From positions 1 through 11,332 of the forward strand of contig JAHEJE010000054.1 in the NCBI GenBank assembly GCA_024639035.1: DNA of 11,332 bases. The letters run 5' to 3'. Below the pieces are notes generated by a model. That model was not told the DNA's origin and did no database searches. It worked only from the letters and a program-made list of their open reading frames with translations. Of this stretch, positions 1 through 6,732 are shown in pieces. Numbering within the stretch: position 1 is the first letter of the stretch; the number at the start of each line of letters is the position of its first letter. Source of the stretch: Alphaproteobacteria bacterium (GTDB lineage Bacteria; Pseudomonadota; Alphaproteobacteria; Rhizobiales; Aestuariivirgaceae). The position numbers and the translations under genes are program-made.

Positions 1-2922
1 CCCGAACAAACTGTCGACCTGCCGGCATTGGTCGGCCAGCAGACTTTGGGTCGATGCAATGTCCGGACAATGGGCGGCACCGGCGACCAGCCGCGCCAGA
101 TCTGTCGAAGCCCGATCAGGAGCGAAATGTTCGCCGACGCACAATCGCAAAACCTGCAACAGGCGATGGTTGAGGGCGTTCGATGCGCTCAAGGCCTGCT
201 TGTCGGCATCGCTCAAGATGCCGGCGGCGTGCAGTTTGTCGAGGGCGTTCGAGGTGGTCGGATCGAGGATGTTGGGCCGGCCGTGGGCATGCAGAATCTG
301 CAAACCCTGGACAATGAACTCGCAATCAACCATGCCGCCATGGACGTGCTTCAGGTTCCAGGGATCGCTGGAGCCATGTTCGGCGTGAATGCGGCCACGC
401 ATCTCGACAATGTCGCTGAGCGTCTCGCCGGCATCGCGCTTGGCGCAAAGAGCATCGCGGATCACTGCGGCAACGGCTGAACACAGTTCGCCGTCGCCGG
501 CCACCAAACGGGCCCGGCTGAGGGCCAGCTTCTCCCAGGTCCAGGCCGATGCGGCATGGTAGTTGCGATAGCTGTCGAGGCTGGTCGCAACGGGGCCCTG
601 GCTGCCGGACGGGCGCAATCGCATGTCGACCTCGTACAACGTACCTTCTGCGGTCTGCGATGAAATCGCGGCGATCAAGCGCTGGGTGAGGCGGGCGTAG
701 TACTGGCTCGGCGACAGGGGCTTGCGGCCATCGGAAGCGACCGCCTCGGGCGCATGGTCGTAGATCAGGATCAGGTCGAGGTCCGAGGAGGCTGTCATCT
801 CGCGGCCGCCGAGCTTGCCCATCGCCACGATTGCGACCTGGCCGCCCTCCATGTCGCCATGCCGTTCGCGCACTTCGTCGCGGGCAGCCGCAAGCATGGT
901 GGCGAGCAGGACATCAGCAATGTCCGAATAGGCCCGGCCCGCCTGGCCGGCACTGACCGTCTCGGAGAGAATGCGCACACCGACCTGGAACATCAGTTCC
1001 TTGCCGACCACCCGCGCCCTGTCGAGGCGTTCCTCGAAGGCCGTCGACGCGGCGATGACCGATTGGGTGGCGCGCAAGGCCTCATCGCGGTCGGGGACAT
1101 GTTCGAAGAAACCCGGGTCGAGAACCGCATCGAGGACCTTCGGGCGGTTGCTCAACTGCTCGGCCAGTCGCGGTGCCGCACCCAGAATGAGCGCAATCAG
1201 GTCGAGAAGCTGGGCATTGGCGCGCAGCATCGAGAACAGCTGCACGCCGGCCGGAAGTCCGGCCATGAATCGGTCGAAGGCAATAAAGGTCGCATCCGGG
1301 TCGCCGGTGCCGGCGATGGCGCGCAGCAGGCCCGGCATAATCTCGGTCAGCCGCTCTCGGGCCACGGCAGAGCGCGTTGCCGCATAGCGGCCAAAGTGCC
1401 AGCCGCGGATCGTCGCCGAGACCTCGCTCGGCTGGGCAAAGCCCATGGCTGCAAGCGTCGCCAGGGTTTCCGGGTCGTCCTCGCCGCCGGTAAACACCAG
1501 CGAGCCGCCTTCTCCGGCAAGTTCCCCGGCATCCTCGAACAGGGCGTTATAGTGCCTTTGCACACCCTCAAGCACTTTGCTCACCGCCTCGGCAAACGTC
1601 TCGACCCCATCGAACCCACAAAACCGTGCAAACACCGTCAAGCGATCACGGGACTGCGGCAACTCATGGGTCTGTTCGTCGTTGACCATCTGAATGCGGT
1701 GCTCGATCCGCCGCAGGAAATCATAGGCCTGCTTGAGTTCGGCGGCCGTGGCCGGGGTAATCCAGTGCTCCTCGGCGAGGGCATCGAGCATTGCCACGGT
1801 CTGCTGGCCGCGCAACTTGGGATTGCGGCCGCCGGCAATCAGCTGCTGGGTCTGGACGAAAAACTCGATCTCGCGGATGCCGCCGCGGCCAAGCTTGACA
1901 TTGTGCCCCGGCACCGTGACCTCGCCGTGGCCCTTGACCGAATGAATCTGGCGCTTGAGCGACTGGACATCGGCGATGGCCGCGAAGTCGAGGTATTTGC
2001 GCCAGATGTAAGGAACCATGCGGGCCCTGAACTCTTCGCCAAGCGCCAGGTCGCCGGCCACCGGGCGGGCCTTGATCATGGCGGCGCGTTCCCAGTTCTG
2101 GCCCATGTTCTCGTAGTAGATGCAGGCGGCCTCGAACGAAATTGCGACCTGCGTGGCCCGCGGGTCCGGGCGCAGGCGCAGGTCGACGCGGAGAACGTAT
2201 CCGTCCTCGGTGATGTCCTGGAGGAACTCCACAAGCCGCTTGGTCAGCCGGACAAAGAATTTCGCCGGCTCGTTGCCGTCGGCGAGCGGCGCCGTCGCCG
2301 GGTCGTAGAGGACGATCAGGTCTATATCGCTGGAGTAATTGAGCTCGTGGGCACCATGCTTGCCCATGGCCAGAACGACATAACCGCAGCCAGCGGCGGG
2401 CTCGTTTTCGTTGCGCGGAGCAAGCTTGCCCGTGCCGGCGGCATCGCGTAGCAGCCAGTCGACTGTTTCGCTGCAGGCAGCGTCGGCAAAGCGCGTCAAA
2501 GCTCCGGTTACGCTGCTCAGCGACCATCGGTCGGAGATGTCGGCGATGGCGATCAGCAGGGCTGAATGGGCCTTGGCCTGGCGCAAAAGCTTCTTTGCCT
2601 GGGCGGCATCCTCGGCGCTTCGCATCTGCGCGCCTAGGTCGGAAAGGATCCGCTCGAAGACCGCCCCGTCATCGCCGGTGAGACATCTGCGGGCGTGCTC
2701 GGGATCGCGGACGATCAGCTCGCTGAGGTAGGGTGAGGCTGAGAATATCCCGTCAAGCAGGCCGGCGACGGCGGCGTCGTCGGCATAGCTCGCCAGCAGC
2801 GCCGCGGCAGCGGTCGCACCTTCTGCGGCGGCCTCGCGCAGCCTGGTAAGGTAAGGCGACACGGCCTCGGGCTCGGCGCGATCAGCGGCTACGCGGGATG
2901 GTGGAAGGGCGGCGTCGGACAT
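1..2922 (-). CDS. glnE: Bifunctional glutamine synthetase adenylyltransferase/deadenylylase (3' end outside window)
   Basis: The product attaches AMP to, and removes it from, the conserved tyrosine of glutamine synthetase in response to PII proteins, setting ammonium assimilation in the cytoplasm. I translated the frame through without a break for 974 codons; it is still open at base 1. The family is about 950-1000 residues, so only a short C-terminal tail should be missing. Two nucleotidyltransferase halves are visible. The N-terminal (deadenylylase-type) half has MGKHG...SSDIDL at residues 186-202 with metal-binding D199 and D201, and LGRGGIREIEFF at 344-355. The C-terminal (adenylylase-type) half has MGKLGG...SSDLDL at 701-717 with D714 and D716, and LKHVHGGMVDCEF at 857-869. 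The start ATG (2922-2920) lies 9 nt after the kinase stop with only a weak ribosome site, suggesting translational coupling. A 565-codon reading frame on the opposite strand is an antisense shadow. Confidence 0.97.
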   Translation of the reverse strand, partial: MSDAALPPSRVAADRAEPEAVSPYLTRLREAAAEGATAAAALLASYADDAAVAGLLDGIFSASPYLSELIVRDPEHARRCLTGDDGAVFERILSDLGAQMRSAEDAAQAKKLLRQAKAHSALLIAIADISDRWSLSSVTGALTRFADAACSETVDWLLRDAAGTGKLAPRNENEPAAGCGYVVLAMGKHGAHELNYSSDIDLIVLYDPATAPLADGNEPAKFFVRLTKRLVEFLQDITEDGYVLRVDLRLRPDPRATQVAISFEAACIYYENMGQNWERAAMIKARPVAGDLALGEEFRARMVPYIWRKYLDFAAIADVQSLKRQIHSVKGHGEVTVPGHNVKLGRGGIREIEFFVQTQQLIAGGRNPKLRGQQTVAMLDALAEEHWITPATAAELKQAYDFLRRIEHRIQMVNDEQTHELPQSRDRLTVFARFCGFDGVETFAEAVSKVLEGVQRHYNALFEDAGELAGEGGSLVFTGGEDDPETLATLAAMGFAQPSEVSATIRGWHFGRYAATRSAVARERLTEIMPGLLRAIAGTGDPDATFIAFDRFMAGLPAGVQLFSMLRANAQLLDLIALILGAAPRLAEQLSNRPKVLDAVLDPGFFEHVPDRDEALRATQSVIAASTAFEERLDRARVVGKELMFQVGVRILSETVSAGQAGRAYSDIADVLLATMLAAARDEVRERHGDMEGGQVAIVAMGKLGGREMTASSDLDLILIYDHAPEAVASDGRKPLSPSQYYARLTQRLIAAISSQTAEGTLYEVDMRLRPSGSQGPVATSLDSYRNYHAASAWTWEKLALSRARLVAGDGELCSAVAAVIRDALCAKRDAGETLSDIVEMRGRIHAEHGSSDPWNLKHVHGGMVDCEFIVQGLQILHAHGRPNILDPTTSNALDKLHAAGILSDADKQALSASNALNHRLLQVLRLCVGEHFAPDRASTDLARLVAGAAHCPDIASTQSLLADQCRQVDSLFG

Positions 2923-2931
2923 GCCGACAAG

Positions 2932-4323
2932 CTAGCCTGCGCCGTCCTCGATGGGAAGCACAAGGCGTACTTTCAAGCCGGGTTCGTTGTCCAACAGCTC
3001 AATGTCGCCGCCATGCAGTTTCACGACGCTCGACACCAGGCTGAGGCCAAGCCCGCTGCCTGGTTCGCTGCGGCTTTCATCGAGCCGGACAAACCGCTCG
3101 GTTACCCGCTGGCGATCGCGAACGGCAACACCCGGACCGCTGTCGCAGACCTCGACCATGGCTTTGCCATCGCTGGCCGAACAAACCACCTTGATCGTCA
3201 CGGGATCATTGGGTGCGGGCCGGCCGTACTTGAGGGCATTGTCGAGGAGATTGGTCAGGGCCTGGGCCAGCAACTGGCGGTCGGCATGAACCGGCACATC
3301 GCCATGCGCCGAGACCTCAAGGGTTCCGCCGGCATCCTCGATGGTCGGTTCGTAGAGTTCGGCGATATCGGTGACGAGGGCGGCCAGATTGACGCTGGCA
3401 AACCCTTCACCCGCCTCGCCGGCCTCGGCCCGGGCGATGGACAGCAAGGCATTGAAGGTGTTCAGGAGCTGATCGGCCTCGGCAAGCGTCTGGTCGAGCG
3501 CTGCGCGGTATTGCCGCTTGTCGTTGGTGCGCAGGGCGTCCTCCACGCGCACCCGCAGCCGGGTCAACGGGGTGCGCAGGTCGTGGGCCACATTGCTGGA
3601 GACCTCGCGCATGCCCTTCATCAGCCGCTCGATCTGATCCAGCATCTCGTTGAGGCCGGTCGACAGGCGGTCGAGTTCATCGCCGGTGCCCTTCAGCGGC
3701 ATGCGCTCGGCGAAATCGCCACGCATGATGGCCCGGCTGGTGGCGCTGATCTGATCGATGCGGCGCAGGAAGTTCCGGCTCATCAGCAATCCGCCGCTGA
3801 CCCCGAGAACCACCGTCAGGCCCAGCGCCCAGAACAGGGTGCGGCGGATGATGCGGGCAAACTCCCGGCGCTCCTCGACATCACGGCCGACGACGATGCG
3901 AAAGCCGCCCTGCAATTCGGTGTGGAAGGCCTTGGCGGTGTGGCGTTCGACACCGCGCGGACCGTCGGCCGCGTAAGGAAACTCGATCCACCCGGCCTCG
4001 CCCTTGGCTTGTGCCGGCAGGCTTAGCAGATTGCCGGCCAGCCGACGGCCGACCGGACTGGCAAACAGATAGACCCCGTCCTCTTCCTGGGCGCTGCGCC
4101 GGCGCACGGTGTCCAATGCGCCCTCCAGCCCACGCAGCCGGTATTGCTCGGCAAAGGCCTCGACCTCGGCCGAGATCGTGTCATCGGTCTGCTGTTCGAG
4201 AATGCCGATGGTGTTCCAGGCGACATAGGCCAGGATGGCGCCAACCGAGACCGCGAAAACGATGAGATAGACCGCGGCGAGGCGAAACGTCGATGTCCGC
4301 AGGAGCTTAAGACTGAGGTGCAC
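2932..4323 (-). CDS. Membrane sensor histidine kinase (HAMP, HisKA, HATPase_c)
   Basis: A 463-residue inner-membrane kinase that should phosphorylate the response regulator encoded just upstream. Visible in order: membrane segment 1 at about residues 14-36; a periplasmic stretch of roughly 120 residues (about 40-160) resembling no sensor fold I can name; membrane segment 2 at about 163-181; a HAMP linker at about 183-236; the H-box VAHDLRTPLTR with phospho-acceptor H247; the N-box NLLDNALKYG (358-367); the G1 box DSGPG (394-398); and the G2 box GSGLGLSL (422-429). All catalytic boxes are intact. The start is GTG at 4323: an in-frame TGA lies two codons upstream, and no other plausible start precedes the first membrane segment. 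It overlaps the regulator's 3' end by 17 nt, typical of coupled two-component pairs. The H-box and layout resemble TctE/QseC/CusS-type kinases, but the stimulus cannot be read from sequence. Confidence 0.95.
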   Translation of the reverse strand: MHLSLKLLRTSTFRLAAVYLIVFAVSVGAILAYVAWNTIGILEQQTDDTISAEVEAFAEQYRLRGLEGALDTVRRRSAQEEDGVYLFASPVGRRLAGNLLSLPAQAKGEAGWIEFPYAADGPRGVERHTAKAFHTELQGGFRIVVGRDVEERREFARIIRRTLFWALGLTVVLGVSGGLLMSRNFLRRIDQISATSRAIMRGDFAERMPLKGTGDELDRLSTGLNEMLDQIERLMKGMREVSSNVAHDLRTPLTRLRVRVEDALRTNDKRQYRAALDQTLAEADQLLNTFNALLSIARAEAGEAGEGFASVNLAALVTDIAELYEPTIEDAGGTLEVSAHGDVPVHADRQLLAQALTNLLDNALKYGRPAPNDPVTIKVVCSASDGKAMVEVCDSGPGVAVRDRQRVTERFVRLDESRSEPGSGLGLSLVSSVVKLHGGDIELLDNEPGLKVRLVLPIEDGAG

Positions 4324-5044
4324 GGATCATGTACCCGGCGCCCCGGACGGTGTGGAGCATCGACGCATCGAACTCCTTGTCGATCTTGGAGCGCAACCGC
4401 GAGATGTGGACATCGATGACGTTGGTCTGGGGATCGAAGTGATAATCCCAGACGTTCTCCAGCAGCATGGTGCGGGTGACCACGCTGCCGGCATTGCGCA
4501 TCAGATATTCCAAGAGCTTGAATTCGCGCGGCTGCAGGATGATTTCCGTGCCGGCCCGCTTGGCGGTACGCGCCAACAGATCGATCTCCAGATCACCCAC
4601 CTCCAGGCGGGTGGCCTGCGGTTCGCCGGCAGGGCGGCGTGAGAGGCCTTCGATGCGGGCGAGAAGTTCGGCAAAGGCGTAGGGCTTGGAGAGATAATCG
4701 TCGCCGCCGGCCCGCAGGCCCTTCACCCGTTCGTCGACATCGGCCAGGGCCGAAAGGATCAGGACCGGTGTGTTGAAACCGTCCTGGCGCAATTGCTGGA
4801 TGACGCTCAGGCCGTCGAGTTCCGGCAGCATGCGGTCGACGATCAGCACGTCGTGGACGCCTTCGCGCGCCAGCGCCAGACCGTCCTCGCCGTTGCAGGC
4901 GTGGTCGGCGACATGGCCGCTTTCCTTCAGGCCCTTGATCAGCCAGGACGCGGCTTCCTTGTCGTCTTCAATCACCAACACACGCATGCTCAAGGCGAAC
5001 TCCGGTTTTCTGCTCGTGAGGACATCACTGGCGCTGTTTAACAT
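4307..5044 (-). CDS. OmpR/PhoB-family response regulator
   Basis: A cytoplasmic transcription factor and partner of the downstream kinase. With the start chosen here it has 245 residues. The receiver domain (about 20-135) shows the acidic pair D27/D28, phospho-acceptor D70 in VDRMLPELDG, and K120 in SKPY. A winged-helix DNA-binding domain (about 146-243) has the typical ReFkLLeyLmrnaG and VdvhIsrLRsKId elements. The ATG at 5044-5042 is preceded by AGGAGGTG with 6-nt spacing, so I take it as the start. The usual family start would be the ATG at 4987 (MRVLVIEDD), which would remove 19 residues and has only GGAG about 12 nt upstream. A GTG at 5053 overlaps the ribosome site and is unlikely. It begins 87 nt after degP. 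It could be cotranscribed with degP or have its own promoter; none is obvious. Confidence 0.93.
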   Translation of the reverse strand: MLNSASDVLTSRKPEFALSMRVLVIEDDKEAASWLIKGLKESGHVADHACNGEDGLALAREGVHDVLIVDRMLPELDGLSVIQQLRQDGFNTPVLILSALADVDERVKGLRAGGDDYLSKPYAFAELLARIEGLSRRPAGEPQATRLEVGDLEIDLLARTAKRAGTEIILQPREFKLLEYLMRNAGSVVTRTMLLENVWDYHFDPQTNVIDVHISRLRSKIDKEFDASMLHTVRGAGYMIRAPQS

Positions 5045-5050
5045 TTCAAC

Positions 5051-5058
5051 CACCTCCT
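5051..5058 (-). promoter_or_regulatory. Strong Shine-Dalgarno of the response regulator gene
   Basis: The minus strand reads AGGAGGTG, a near-perfect match to the 16S anti-Shine-Dalgarno, followed by GTTGAA and then ATG at 5044. This decides the start in favour of a 19-residue extension ahead of the canonical MRVLVIEDD start. Confidence 0.7.
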
Positions 5059-5077
5059 CGCCACCGGCTTTGAAACC

Positions 5078-5118
5078 GAAGAGCGCTGCGCCCCGATCAG
5101 AGGCGCAACGCGGTCTTC
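5078..5118 (-). terminator. Long imperfect hairpin after degP (terminator, attenuator or mRNA-end structure)
   Basis: Starting 13 nt after the degP stop, the minus-strand RNA can form a 9-bp stem, CGTTGCGCC with GGCGCAGCG (one G-U pair), around a 9-nt loop. A further 5-bp stem, GAAGA with TCTTC, lies outside a small internal loop of 3 nt on one side and 1 nt on the other. No proper U-tract follows (CGGTTTC), so it is not a classical intrinsic terminator. It may instead protect the degP 3' end or set the ratio of degP to the two-component genes. The structure is seen in sequence; the role is inferred. Confidence 0.4.
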
Positions 5119-5131
5119 AAGATGCCGAATA

Positions 5132-6604
5132 TCAGGAGCGGTCGGGTGTCAGGGTCACGAAGCGCTGCCGCGAACCCGACTTCACCAGCAGCAGGGCCCG
5201 CGACCTGTCGCCTTTGACAACGTCGTGCAAGGCAGTTTCGAGGTCAGAGGCATTCTCAAGCGGCTGGCCGGCGGCCTCGACGATCACATCGCCGCGCTTG
5301 AGGCCGGCCTCAGCGGCCGGACTGCCGCGCTCGACCCGGGTGACCACCACGCCGTCGCCGTCTTCAGCCGGCGCGACGCGCAGTCCTGTATCCTCAAGCA
5401 GGTCGCCGGCGGCGGGCTGCGCACCCTTGCTGGCCAGCTTTGCCACCGTGCCCGGCATCGTGCCGATCTTCAGCTCAAGCGCGCGCTCCTTGCCGCGCCT
5501 GACAACTACGACCTCGGTGCTACTGCCGGGCTTGATCTTGGAGACCTTCAGGGCCAAATCGCGCGGGTTGTAGACGTCCTTGCCGTCTAGCTTGACGATG
5601 GTGTCGCCGGTCTTGATGCCACCGCCTTCAGCAGGGCTGCCTTCGGTAACCTCGGCGACAATGGCGCCTTTCGGCTCGCTCAGCCCCAGGCTTTCGGCGA
5701 TGTCCTCGGTCACCGCCTGGATCTGCACGCCCAGCCAGCCGCGCGTGACCGCGCCATCGTCCTTCAGGTCTTCAACCACGCTCTGGGTAAGGCCGGCGGG
5801 TATGGCAAAGCCGATACCGACGCTGCCACCGGAGGGCGAGAAAATTGCCGTGTTCACACCGATCACCTCGCCGTTCAGATTGAACGCCGGACCGCCGGAA
5901 TTGCCACGATTGATCGAGGCATCGATCTGCAGATAGTCATCATAGGGACCGGAGCCGATGTTGCGACCCTTGGCCGAGATAACACCGGTGGTTACGGTAC
6001 CGCCGAGACCGAAGGGATTGCCGACCGCGACGACCCAGTCGCCAACACGGGCCGGGCCAGCTGCAAACTTGACCGCCTTGAACTTGGTGTCCGACTTTAT
6101 CTTCAGCAACGCCAGGTCGGTCTTGGGATCGGTACCGATGACGTCGGCCTTGTAGCTCTTGCCGTCGTTCATCTTGATTTGAACCCGGGCCGCGCCCTTA
6201 ACGACATGGTTGTTGGTGACGGCAAAACCATCCTCGGAGATGATGAAGCCGGAGCCCTGCCCCCTGCCCCTGGGTGCTCGACGGGGCGAGAACTGCTTGT
6301 TGCCGCGGAACTGTTCGAAGAAGTGCCTGAACGGGCTGTTTGGCATGAATTCGCCGGCCAGCGGGCCATGGTCATCGCCGTCGAACGTCGCCGGCTGGAA
6401 TTCGACCTCGACGCTGATCACCGACGGCATGACCCGTTCCACCAAGTCAGCAAAGCCGGCCGACGGGGCGCCGTTCGGCAGCACCTCGGCGTGGGCCGGC
6501 TGGGTCGGCACGAAGCGTTCGATCGCACCGATCGAGGCGGTCGCCAGCAACAGCACAGCGGCGGAGGCAAAGATTGTTTTCTTGGTTGAAGTCGCGATAT
6601 TCAT
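5132..6604 (-). CDS. degP: Periplasmic Do-family serine endoprotease/chaperone (DegP/HtrA)
   Basis: Degrades or refolds misfolded envelope proteins in the periplasm. The 490-residue product begins with a Sec signal peptide: a basic n-region (KK at 8-9), a hydrophobic core at about 11-28, and a likely cut after AHA at residue 39. The trypsin-like domain carries the full triad: H133 in TNNHVV, D163 in KTDLALLKI and S236 in NRGNSGGP. Two PDZ domains follow, at about 275-375 and 402-485, giving the usual Do-family architecture and length. The start ATG has GGGAG 9 nt upstream. A 127-nt leader separates it from the hydrolase/OsmC gene, enough for its own promoter. The response regulator and kinase genes follow, which fits a link to envelope stress (inference). 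Alphaproteobacteria often hold several DegP/DegQ paralogues, so the exact paralogue name is less certain than the family. Confidence 0.96.
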   Translation of the reverse strand: MNIATSTKKTIFASAAVLLLATASIGAIERFVPTQPAHAEVLPNGAPSAGFADLVERVMPSVISVEVEFQPATFDGDDHGPLAGEFMPNSPFRHFFEQFRGNKQFSPRRAPRGRGQGSGFIISEDGFAVTNNHVVKGAARVQIKMNDGKSYKADVIGTDPKTDLALLKIKSDTKFKAVKFAAGPARVGDWVVAVGNPFGLGGTVTTGVISAKGRNIGSGPYDDYLQIDASINRGNSGGPAFNLNGEVIGVNTAIFSPSGGSVGIGFAIPAGLTQSVVEDLKDDGAVTRGWLGVQIQAVTEDIAESLGLSEPKGAIVAEVTEGSPAEGGGIKTGDTIVKLDGKDVYNPRDLALKVSKIKPGSSTEVVVVRRGKERALELKIGTMPGTVAKLASKGAQPAAGDLLEDTGLRVAPAEDGDGVVVTRVERGSPAAEAGLKRGDVIVEAAGQPLENASDLETALHDVVKGDRSRALLLVKSGSRQRFVTLTPDRS

Positions 6605-6652
6605 CCGTTGGTTCTCCCGGAATCATTCAATTTGAGGATTGCATGACCGCAG

Positions 6653-6679
6653 GGATAGAGACCGGCGGCTTACAGCAAC
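6653..6679 (-). promoter_or_regulatory. Possible heat-shock-type promoter for degP
   Basis: On the minus strand, GTTG is followed after exactly 17 nt by CTATCC, resembling the alphaproteobacterial RpoH pattern (CTTG, about 17-18 nt, CYTAT). It would place transcription start roughly 40-45 nt before the degP ATG. degP genes are commonly stress-induced. The match is short and one -35 base differs, so this is only a candidate; a housekeeping promoter in the same 127 nt cannot be excluded. Confidence 0.3.
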
Positions 6680-6710
6680 CTTTCCGGAGGATGAATTCTT
6701 GTTAATTCGC

Positions 6711-6732
6711 GGCCGCAACCGGCCGGGCGGCC
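6711..6732 (-). other. GC-rich hairpin at the end of the hydrolase/OsmC gene
   Basis: GGCCGC, beginning in the stop codon, can pair with GCGGCC across a 10-nt loop that itself contains CCGGCCGG. No U-tract follows (the next bases are GCGAATTAAC), so it is a poor intrinsic terminator. It could be a pause site or chance pairing in GC-rich DNA. The rest of the 127-nt gap holds the degP leader and nothing else that I recognise. Confidence 0.25.

Noticed and set aside
754..2451. A 565-codon open frame on the plus strand
   Set aside because: It lies wholly inside glnE, with codons exactly opposite glnE codons. In this register a stop would require TTA, CTA or TCA in glnE, which are rare in GC-rich genes, so long antisense frames are expected. 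The protein has no recognisable domain.
1721..2527. A 268-codon minus-strand frame overlapping glnE
   Set aside because: It is in a different frame from the continuous glnE reading frame, which carries the conserved motifs. The product is Arg/Gly/Pro-rich, as expected for an out-of-frame GC-rich sequence.
3013..4026. A 337-codon open frame on the plus strand
   Set aside because: Same codon-aligned antisense register, inside the histidine kinase gene whose H, N, G1 and G2 boxes are all intact. The encoded sequence is low-complexity and unlike any family I know.
6694..6717. AT-richer stretch with GAATTC and GCGGCCGC palindromes in the degP leader
   Set aside because: Short palindromes that happen to be restriction-type sites. 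There is no repeat array, no attachment-site-like duplication and no nearby integrase.
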